Assembly: GCA_950295325.1 (NCBI GenBank)
Contig: OX485807.1
Coordinates: 13,171,001-13,235,000 of the forward strand
Reading direction: 5' to 3'
Length of the DNA stretch: 64,000 bases
Source: Polytrichum commune
Taxonomy: Eukaryota; Streptophyta; Polytrichopsida; Polytrichales; Polytrichaceae
Of the stretch, positions 36,592 through 45,420 are shown piece by piece. The first letter of the stretch is position 1, and each line of letters begins with the position of its first letter. The notes below the pieces were generated by a model that was not told the DNA's origin, made no database searches, and was given only the letters and a program-made list of their open reading frames with translations. Both the position numbers and the translations under genes were made by a program.

Positions 36592-37348
36592 TTAACTAGG
36601 AAGTTTTTGGTTTATGACGATTTAAAATCAAAAACAAAAATCTAAGATCAATTCTCAACCATGGGGTCCTTTGAAGATTACTATTTCATTAAAGTTTCAC
36701 CATGTTGCCAAATTATTCTTGATATCTTATCTTGTACATGAACTTAGATTAAGGAAATTGGCTGAAATTCCCTTTGAATAAACTAGGATATTTGAACGTA
36801 TAAGAATCCATGCCCCCCAAAACGAGGCTTTATAAAACCAATACAAGACAACAAACACATGTGGACCTCAATAAAACCAACTTTCCAAGATGTTTAATTC
36901 CTCTTCTTTAAGGTCCCATGGCCACGTTTTCAACCCACATTATTATGACCTTCAAAAAACGTCATGAGTGTGCCAAATTGAAAGTATAACCTAAAAAAAT
37001 ATCACCATGGCTTTGGCCCATGCTCATCCCTATTCACAATTCAAGTATGAAAAGATTGAAAGTAAACTTTGGAGAAATTTGAGCACAACTTCATGCTCAT
37101 GCTCATGCCTATGTACAATTCAAAGGTTAGGTAGAAACAAGTTGAGCATGCAACCTTGACCACATTTGAAGTTGAAAAGAGAGGAAATCAAGCATTCGTG
37201 GGCATGCACAAGTATGCTCACACTTAGTTTTGTCCCAGCTTCCCCATGTCCTGTGGGCATCGGGTTGTTGGCATTACGAACGGACACTCTATTCACGCCG
37301 GCCCCTAAAAGGGACCGGAGTTTCTATCTATCTATCTGCTCACACTTA
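36592..37348. other. Intergenic DNA, no gene seen
   Basis: AT-rich. A CATGCTCATGCTCATGCC patch near 37,092 and a CTATCTATCTATCTG patch near 37,324 are the only structures. Confidence 0.45.
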
Positions 37349-37527
37349 GGGGCCACTTCACACATGAGCCAAGAGCCGTTCCAATGAAATTGTGAGAGCC
37401 CAAAACAAAGTGTCAAAGGCCACCCCAAGACACCTCCAAAATCATGTAGTGTGGTCACGGTTCCTCAAGCGTAGTGTGAAGCCATATGTGACGGGGCCCT
37501 CAACCAAATGCTATTTCAATGAATTTG
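37349..37527 (+). mobile_element. Truncated Harbinger/Tourist-like MITE H1 (left half)
   Basis: Begins GGGGCCACTTCACACATGAG after a TTA and follows the H1 consensus to about 37,527, where it stops abruptly without a right terminus. It is immediately followed by a short direct duplication containing GCAAACTTGGATGCG (37,541 and 37,573). Confidence 0.8.
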
Positions 37528-37696
37528 TAACTTAGCTACCCGCAAACTTGGATGCGCCTTGATCGAACTACTTGCAAACTTGGATGCGGCTTACATTGAA
37601 CTACACAAAATATGATATTTTGTGTTTGATACACTAAACACGAGCGCAAATATTTGAGGTCACACATCATTCTTTAGAAACCACTACTCATTCTTA

Positions 37697-38188
37697 GGGC
37701 CACTTCACACACGAGACTGAGTGCCCGTGACCATTACACTTTCAAGCACTCTCATTGGTGGAAAAGGCGGAGCCGGTCCAAGTTTGCTGCTTCACACCAC
37801 GCTTGAGGGACCAACGGAGTATGGGAATGCAAGGTGGATGCAGAATCTACGTGGCATCAAATGGATCATGTTTCGTGGTCACTTGGGTTACTTTCAAAAG
37901 TCACCTCTTGGAGGTAGGTCTAACACAAAACCGGGAAATCATGGCACTCCAAACACTCACAACTATTGACCTATTCTATTACATCATGCGTGAGGACCTG
38001 CATGAATAGAAATTCATTGAAATAGCATTTAGTTGAGGACCTGGTCACATATGACTTTACACTACACTTGAGGATCCATGACCACACTACATGATTTTGG
38101 AGGTGTGTTGGGATGGCCTTTGGACACTTTCTTTTGGGCTCTCACAATTTCATGGTCACGGCTCTTGGCTCGTGTGTGAAGTGGCCCC
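37697..38188. mobile_element. Harbinger/Tourist-like MITE H1 (492 bp)
   Basis: Complete copy with GGGCCACTTCACACACGAG and the inverted CTCGTGTGTGAAGTGGCCCC, flanked by TTA (37,694-37,696; 38,189-38,191). Same orientation as the copies at 22,867 and 38,953. Open frames across it are not genes. Confidence 0.88.
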
Positions 38189-38650
38189 TTACAAGACCTC
38201 TACTCATTCTCATTTATACAGTGTCTGGGGAGATTTTTGGGCATAATCGGTTGAGATGCTAGTGTTTGCAAGTCCAACCAGTTACATGTTGATATCCTGT
38301 GGTTTTCCATACTAATTTGAGGTATATTTCATAAATTCCTCTAAAACGATTGGTAATTCTCCTGAAGTCTTGAACTTCAACTGGTTATTTCTCAAACTCA
38401 ACCAGTTCATCTGCAACTAACTGCCGGTTCTTCCCGACCATTTGCATTTATAGTCCCAATATAATTCCTCCAACATCGTTGCACTATATTGGTCAACCAG
38501 TTATTGTTGTTGAGTCTTTCTTTGACCCCATAGTTTCTATACACGAGCGCCCCGTTTTGACATTGAACCTAAAACTCATGATATTGAGAATATTCTTTGA
38601 TTGCCATCATGCTCTTTTGATAACATAATATATCATGGAAAGATGCAAAC

Positions 38651-38795
38651 ATAACATTATTCAGATCAATAACAGTGTTCTATGAGACTGACAATATTAT
38701 GTAGAATATTCGTCACATTCAGTTTGACTATAGAAAATATTCCATAGAATACTATCAGTCCCACGGAATATTGTTATGGATCTGAATAATGTTAT
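38651..38795. mobile_element. Small palindromic MITE, family P2, copy 2 (145 bp)
   Basis: Begins ATAACATTATTCAGATCAAT and ends with the inverted ATGGATCTGAATAATGTTAT. Inner blocks (TGAGACTGAC/ATCAGTCCCA and GAATATT pairs) are also symmetrical. Related to 19,666-19,789. Confidence 0.68.
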
Positions 38796-38952
38796 GAACT
38801 TGGGGGATGAATGTTACAATCACTGGACGGGGAAAACCGGCCGCTAGTTCCAGTTGAATTGCTTGAGTTTGAGAAATAACCAATTGAAGCTCAACCCCTC
38901 AAGAACATTATCGATCATTATAGAGGAATCAAGAGAATATACTTCAAACTAA

Positions 38953-39451
38953 GGGCCACTTCACACACGAGATTGAGAGCCCGTGACCATTACACTTCAA
39001 GCACTCTCATTGGTGGAAAAGCTAGAGCCGGTCCAAGTTCACTTCACACTACGCTTGGGGGACCAACGGAGTGTGTGAATGCAAGATGGATGTAAAGTCT
39101 ACATGGATTCCTACATGGCATCGAATGGATTGGGTTTCATGGTCACTTGGACTATTTTCAAAAACCATCTCTTGGAGGTAGGCCTACCACAAAACCGGGA
39201 GACCATGACAGTGCGAACGTTCACAACCGTTGGTTTATTCTATTTTATCATGTGTGAGGACTTGTATGAATAAAAATTCATTGAAATAGGATTCGGTTGA
39301 GGGCCCGGTCTCATATGACTTCACACTACACTTGAGGGTCCATGACCACTCTACATGATTTTGGAGGTGTGTTGAGACGGCCTTTGGACACTTTCTTGTG
39401 GGCTCTCACAATTTCATGGTCATGGCTCTTGGCTCATGTGTGAAGTGGCCC
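38953..39451. mobile_element. Harbinger/Tourist-like MITE H1, nested (499 bp)
   Basis: Complete copy with GGGCCACTTCACACACGAG and the inverted CTCATGTGTGAAGTGGCCC, flanked by TAA (38,950-38,952; 39,452-39,454). Inserted near the right end of the CAGTGTCTGGGGA element. Confidence 0.88.
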
Positions 39452-39891
39452 TAATACACGAAAACCGAAAGATTCCCCAGACACTGGTGACCATCTAGCC
39501 ACATTGAATAGGTTATTTACGAGCATTCAAAATCTCAAATGCTATATTTTATAGTTTCTTGGCATCCAATAACTACGATTTTGATATTGAAAGAACATAA
39601 AGAATTACCCGACTTAGTCTACAATAGACAAATGTTGTTTGGATGCTCCAAAACCATAACGTACATAGGTCATAAACGGACACTTGTCGCTTTGCACACA
39701 CTTCTTATAGGATGTGAATTTCCACATTTAGTGTGAGATGATTGCTATTTCCGAATCGCCGACGTAAGCACCTCGTAATTTTGAGAGCTCGTGTGAATAT
39801 CTTGCTCAATCTCAAAGTGATGATGCTCAACACGTGTTTTTTTTGTGGGTCCATTTTTGGAGTGGTTTACGTGATCCACACTTAAGCACAT

Positions 39892-40088
39892 GCCGGTGTC
39901 CGGGAAGATTTTTTTTAGCATAATCGGTCGAGATCCTAGTGTTTCCAAGTCCAACCGGCTACATGTTGACATCTTTCGGTTTTTCTTGATCGATTCGAGG
40001 TATATTCCATGAATTCCTCGAAACCGATCGGTAATTTTCCTCATGCTTTGAACTTCAACCGGTTATTTCTAAAACTCAACCGGACCAT
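39892..40088 (+). repeat. Second copy of the left part of the CAGTGTCTGGGGA element
   Basis: About 195 bp matching 38,219-38,412: a CGGTGTCCGGGAAGATTTTT end, then CATAATCGGTCGAGATCCTA, then AACCGGTTATTTCTAAAACT. It has no right end here. Confidence 0.7.
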
Positions 40089-42272
40089 TTAATTGGCGCT
40101 CGGTTGTCCTCATTCATCACCGCAAACCAATCGACAAACGAGGTGTATGATTAAGGAAGTAAACGAGGAAAACGCGCTCATGATCTTAGATCATGAACAC
40201 ACTCGGTTCTTCATTGCTCCAAAGTCAAAAGATCCGTTCGTTACGACTCTTTGCGGACAAACGTTTTGAGGTGTTGAATTTTCCGCCATTTTTTTAAAGG
40301 TTGCTTGGAGATCTCTGTGAAAATCTTCCATATCAACACTCCGCACAAATTAGGAATTGCTCCAAAAATCCGGTGATTTGGCGACCAATGTTCCGATATT
40401 GTATGTCAAGGGGGTTACCGTATCCATTGAAAGAAGCCTCAAATTCGGGTCAAATCTATCAAGGAAAACTAACCGGTGGAGCTTTTAAGGCCTCTCAATT
40501 CTAATAACCAAACTTTGATTCATTTTTGAATCGTGTCAAGGCTATTGTACTCTATATACAACGAGTTGGTGACTGTGACAAAGGTGGGAGTCTACAAAAG
40601 ATGGGCACGTGTCCAACTAGCTTTCCAAAGAAGATGGGTCACATGCGAAAAAATCTTCCTTAAAACAAACATGTGACAAAAGGAAGAGGAAACAAATATG
40701 GAATGGCAGGGGATTATGTGTGCAAAAGGTGAGCATGGTGAGGGGAACTAGGGGGAGGTTCCCAGCATGGAGTTAATGTGGCGACATATCATGGGCAATA
40801 AGACAAAGTTGAACAATTCAACTAAAAAGATAAATAAATAAGTTTATTTTCTTGAAAGTGCACCATGGGGGGCATGGTGGCAAGTCCTGGAGGGCTTACA
40901 AGCATGGGTACAGACATACATGCATATTGCAAGCATGCACATGCATGGGCATATGATTGCATGGGTGCACATGTGTTTGGGGTTGGGTTCACCCGGGATA
41001 TTGATTCATATGCATGTGTGCAAGGGGCAAGACGGCATAAGTCCATGTTATCTACCACAATGATCATGTAATCATCATCATTTATATGTGCAATGTTTTT
41101 TTTTATGTTGTTGCTATATGGATATATATATAAAAAATGAATTTGTTCAATTTGATTATGACCTAAGGTAATTTGGATAAGTAAAGAGCCAACCATTGGG
41201 TAAGTTGATTGCTGCAAAATAGGATAGGAGTTGACCCCGTCCATTTGGCGGTTTTACAAACCTCTCCATTGCAGTTTATGTGATCACATGCACAATGATC
41301 ATTTGGGCACTAGAGATGACGGGTACACAAAAAAACACATGACTGAGAATCCAATATCATTTTTTAATGTTAGTGGTTTGGGTTTTGCACCATGCGTGTT
41401 TGTTGCATATCTTGTCCATGTCATCCACAAAACAACCATACACACTTGGAACTCGGATTGGCAAAGGGGGCAAATGTTGTTGTCAAATGATAATCCAAAC
41501 TCATGGATCATAACATCCTCCACTTTGCCTCTTAAGGATGATGCTTATGTGGGTTTTCAAAGGATTTGCTTAGTTTAAGATTCAACCTCCATGGAGGAAC
41601 CATGTATGCTTAGCAAGAGATGTACTTTGCGGATGGAGATATGTTAGAAAAAAATTGAGTGCAAAAGAACAAAAGGTGACAGTGGTTGTATCTTGAATTT
41701 GTGTCTTGGTTCATTTAGAGTTATAAGTCTTTATGGTTCTTGAATGCAAGCTTCAACCATCATTTTAACAAACAAGTTTGGTATGTAAATGGTCCAAGTC
41801 CCAAATTCGTCAGTACTACATTAGAGCCCAATGATGATGGTGTTTTTGAGTTGTCTAATTATGATGATAAAGTTTGTCTACTTGTTGATTTCTTGAATAC
41901 ACCACCTTTTCTTTATTATTAAAGAAGTATGACTCCCACTACCACAAAATTAGGTTGTGGATTTGAAATATATATTGTAATTACATACTTGGGACTCCGT
42001 TGAAATCATTCGCAACAATTGACATTGAATCATAAAATGTGACACAAGGCCCTTCTCATCTCAATGCACTACACTATTCGATAGATGTTAGCGATTTTTG
42101 GACTTCCACTAATTTTGAGGGTTACAAAATTAAAGAGTGAATTAGTGCAGGTGTTATATTCATTTCAAATACAACTATGCAAACATGCTACATATATATA
42201 TATAAACGAGAAGTAATCCTCGTTCAAGTAGTTCAACTCCAAACAACTAAAATGATCCGAGATGGAGAGAAG
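40089..42272. other. Intergenic DNA, no gene recognised
   Basis: Two moderately long + open stretches (41,231-41,578 and 41,740-41,922) look coding-like in codon flow but match no family known to me; they may be remnants. A CATGCATG-rich, Cys/His-repeat-like patch at 40,890-41,020 is simple sequence. Confidence 0.4.
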
Positions 42273-42644
42273 GTTGTTGTCGAGGTCACCTTCAAACCCT
42301 CAGCAAACTTAGACGGTGTAACCCGCTGCTGACCGGTTTACATGGACACTACACTTATCTAAATTAACTTTTGAAGGTGTTTCCTCTTGGATAAATCTTT
42401 AAGGAGAAAGTAGCCTAAGCTTTTAAGCTTATGTTCCCCGAAATCCTAATGTCGAGGTTAAGTGTTGTGAATATAAGGAGTGTTTTCGCAATCAATGTAA
42501 TGGTATCAAAACATTCTTCAATTTCATTTCTAATTCTAAATCCTCAATCAAAGTTCACAATCACATTACTTTGAGTGTTTTTATTAACAATCCATTGCAA
42601 TGCCTTTAAGGTGAAAGTTGGCTACTGGATGGTCTTCAAAGTCT

Positions 42645-42650
42645 TTTATT
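42645..42650 (-). terminator. Possible polyadenylation signal in the LTR
   Basis: AATAAA on the sense strand, about 1 kb downstream of the TATA box. The distance implies a long R region, so this is one candidate only. Confidence 0.3.
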
Positions 42651-43634
42651 CTTGAATGATGGTTTGAAGATCTTCTTAATGTCTTCATTCTTCTAAAGTT
42701 CCTTTTTGTCTGGTTTTCCTTTGTATTCTCTACTCATGAGAGTTTAGTTCTTCATTCTTGAATATCTCTAAATTCCTAGGAAGGATCTTCTCTAATCTTC
42801 CTATTCTCTTGAGTGCTTCGGTCTTGGATTCCTTACGCAATCTTCTTTGTCTTCACGATGAGCTTCGGATTTTGTCAATCTCTTAGCCTCTTCACTTTTG
42901 ATATCTTGACATCTCCTTAGACCCAAAAGGTATCTTAGATCTTGGTTAGAAAGTTCGTTTAAACCTTTAGTCCTCAAAGGGCTTCAAACTTGCGGTCTTG
43001 GTCTCGGGCTTGCGGTCCTCCAGTCCCATGGCCCTCAGTCTCCAAATCTTGAAACAAGGCCTTTTGTGTCTTCAAGTCTTTATTGTAGCCTCTGATTTGA
43101 AAACATCTCGGAAAGTCCTTCAAGTTCTCGAGTCTCCTCGAACACTGATACCACGGTCCCACAGTCACACGGGCCCTCAGTCGTACGGTCCTTTTATGGC
43201 CTCTCGGCTAAGACTAGGTGCTCTTGAGAAAGTCTTCAAGTTCTCGTTCCCAAGGTCTCGCGGTCTCTCAGCACCTCGGGCCCTCAATCTTCAAGGTACA
43301 CCCAAAAGGGGTCTTCATATCTTCGAGTCTTCGGATTCGTTAAGAATCAGTCTTCAAGTCTCGGAAACTCGCCATCCGGTTCCGCGGTCCTCCAGTCGCG
43401 GTCTCCAGTCCGCGGGCCTTCAATGTCGTGGGCTCTCAGCTCCAAATTCGGTCTTCAAACTCGAAAAGATCTTCGATTCCTCGGGTAAAATTTCGAAGCT
43501 CCGATTGTCGTCAAATCGCTCCCGATAATGCTCCAAATAGGTCTTCGTTAAAACGCTCCCGATAATGCTCCTCTTGACGCTCACGTTGGATTGTTGAAAT
43601 GAATAATGAAGTGCTATAGGGGTCCGTAGTGCCC

Positions 43635-43645
43635 CTTTATATAGG
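43635..43645 (-). promoter_or_regulatory. LTR TATA box
   Basis: CCTATATAAAG on the sense strand, in the middle of the LTR and downstream of the GC-rich repeat block. Transcription would start about 25-35 bases further, near 43,605. Confidence 0.65.
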
Positions 43646-44112
43646 CTTTGAAATCTTAAAATTGGTTGAACTAGCGGTTAGGTATGGCCTCCTAATGCCA
43701 AATGTCTAATTAGGCTAATTTTAGTCTGAATTAAGGCTGCAGTCTAAATTTAGGTCTGCCGGATCTATTTACAGAACCCACACGTGCTAAATATAGATGT
43801 TCGTGAGAAATGGATTGGTTGCAATTCCTTCTATTTCCTAGATGTGCCTAGGTGTGTTCGGTTACCATTCATGAGTCAATCATCCAAGATCTCATCCTTT
43901 CATTGCTTAGATGGTTAAAGCGGTTAATGTCATCCAAGGGATGGAAACCCCTTGGCATTGTCTTTCATCCACACGCGTTAGTAAGTACGTGTCCACTCAT
44001 TGTTGGTTAACTACTAAGTGGTCACTTCCTATAGTCACTAAGCGCTTGTCTCTCATCCAAAAAGTGACTACACCATCACTAATCTCTAACCTAGCCTACT
44101 AATGTCTTCATC

Positions 44113-44290
44113 CGTTCCCCAACGGTCTTCAATCGTTCCCGCCGGCTAGCTCCGTTCCCAACGGGTGTGCTCCCGTTCCCGCCGGCTCAACCTCGTTCCC
44201 ATCGGTTTAGGCTTGTTCCCGCCGGCCTAATCATCCGTTCTCGTTGTCTAAGCTCGTTCCCCAACGGCTCTTAGTCCGTCCACGTGGCCG
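44113..44290 (-). repeat. U3 array of about 21-bp GTTCCC repeats with a G-box
   Basis: Eight units on the + strand alternate between CGTTCCCGCCGGCT and CGTTCCCAACGG types, followed by CACGTGG (a G-box core) at about 44,281. The block lies upstream of the TATA box on the sense strand, as expected for enhancer-like U3 repeats. Function is inferred from position only. Confidence 0.75.
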
Positions 44291-44573
44291 ACTCCCACGC
44301 GATATCCCTTCTTCCGTTGGCCCAGCTGTCCGGTTCCCAACCCGGACCCGTTCTCGTCCTGGCCCCCTACAAATACCCGGCCGTGATACCCACATGTCAT
44401 TTTCTGCCCGGGCTTCTTCCCCGCTCCCGGTCCTCCAGCTGTCTGCTCCCTTCGCCGCTCGTCACCGTGTCACGACCTCGGACCTCGCGCTCTCGCCTTG
44501 AGAGCTTCCCCGACGCTCTCTCTCCTTTTCTCTCAGCACTCTGCATTTGGCGATGCCTTTGATGGATCATCCA

Positions 44574-44588
44574 TTTTATCTTCCCCCC
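44574..44588 (-). other. Polypurine tract (plus-strand DNA primer site)
   Basis: The sense strand reads GGGGGGAAGATAAAA immediately before the LTR start TGGATG. Position and composition fit the primer for second-strand synthesis. It lies about 50 bases after the end of ORF3. Confidence 0.8.
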
Positions 44589-44637
44589 TGGGAAGAAGCA
44601 TGTCCGCATGCTTCATGTCTCCTGCTAGGGGTGAAAT

Positions 44638-45420
44638 TCAGACTGAGCGCATTTGAAGAATCGTGCCGTGGTTGACGATGCCGAAATGACCCTTGGTAAT
44701 GGTGATCTGTTGCTCCTCCAAAGTTTGATTCACGTACTCTTTAAGCTGAGGGAGAGTTACCTTCGTTTGCTGACTTGGGTGGTGCTCAAGCAGCCACTGG
44801 TAGCGTCTCACTGCTTCAAAGCAGATCGTGGTGTCTTCCCTACGTAGGGTATATGTAGCCTGTTGGAACACTGTCTTGTGCTTGCTTTGAAGTTTGGAAA
44901 TTTCGATCTTCTGACTGTGGGTGTAAGGCCGTAGGTTAGGTAAGGGTTGGTTGTTGTTGTTCTCTCTGGCTTGGGTGGCTTGATGATGTGCCAACCAAAC
45001 CATACTTCGAAGAACGTATCTTCTGATGTAAAATGGGGGAGAACCTGTGACTATCTCCATGATGCCTAGAGGTAATTTGTACACCCCCAGTGCCCACATA
45101 AACGCTAACGTATCCTTCGCCCTGGGGTCAGCTTGCTCCCACAATGCTTGGAACTGCAACAGATTCAATGTGATGCCTCTCTTGAGTAGAGGTAAGTCAC
45201 TTGTGCACAGGTGGATTGTTCCGAATGCTTGGTAATATTGCATCACTGATTTTAGGGGTTCCGTGTTTTCCAGCAATCTATGATAAATCTCTTCTTTGGA
45301 ATGTGTGCAGGAATGGGGCAGGTCGATCTGCCCGGAGGGAACCTTTTGGCGCAGCTGGCGTTGTAATTCTTCGTTTTCCTGTTTAGTTAGCTGTAGTTCC
45401 TGCTGTAGGTCGCTAAGTAG
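44638..45420 (-). CDS. ORF3, downstream part after the in-frame TAG
   Basis: The frame of the 726-codon ORF continues without a break after the TAG at 45,421-45,423 and stays open to 44,638, 260 more codons. The first internal ATG is at 45,276 (212 codons). The first 25 or so residues after the TAG keep the glutamine/glutamate-rich coiled-coil pattern (for example QQELQLTKQENEELQRQLR), so both parts were one protein. The remainder is helical, with segments such as LLKRGITLNLLQFQALWEQ and an Asn run. Function unknown. A typical env product (signal peptide plus membrane anchor) is not apparent. Confidence 0.65.
   Translation of the reverse strand, partial: LLSDLQQELQLTKQENEELQRQLRQKVPSGQIDLPHSCTHSKEEIYHRLLENTEPLKSVMQYYQAFGTIHLCTSDLPLLKRGITLNLLQFQALWEQADPRAKDTLAFMWALGVYKLPLGIMEIVTGSPPFYIRRYVLRSMVWLAHHQATQARENNNNQPLPNLRPYTHSQKIEISKLQSKHKTVFQQATYTLRREDTTICFEAVRRYQWLLEHHPSQQTKVTLPQLKEYVNQTLEEQQITITKGHFGIVNHGTILQMRSV

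Larger units (their letters stand above)
38219..39486. mobile_element. Composite non-autonomous element with CAGTGTCTGGGGA ends, hosting two nested elements
   Basis: Left end CAGTGTCTGGGGAGATTTTT is mirrored by the inverted TCCCCAGACACTG at 39,474-39,486. Subterminal ACTGGTTATTTCTCAAACTC blocks are also inverted (38,378-38,397 against about 38,866-38,890). Inside lie the P2 palindrome (38,651-38,795) and a complete H1 MITE (38,953-39,451). Without the inserts it is about 620 bp. Its superfamily is unclear; a CAGTG start could suit hAT or CACTA, but no clear target duplication was seen. Confidence 0.6.
42278..44573 (-). repeat. 3' LTR of the giant retrotransposon (about 2.3 kb)
   Basis: On the sense strand it starts TGGATGATCC just after the polypurine tract and ends CCTCGACA, giving TG...CA ends. 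It holds eight about 21-bp GTTCCC-type repeats (44,113-44,280), a G-box, a TATA box (43,635-43,645), a cysteine-poor CCTCAGTC-rich region (42,960-43,460) and a possible AATAAA signal (42,645-42,650). The 176-codon + ORF at 42,998-43,528 is antisense to this region and is repeat-derived. The first 68 bases of the low end are identical to those of the 5' LTR remnant; beyond that the two differ greatly. Confidence 0.8.

Noticed and set aside
42998-43528. 176-codon + strand ORF
   Set aside because: It is antisense inside the 3' LTR and made of degenerate CCTCAGTC-type repeats, which keep frames open by composition; no domain was seen.
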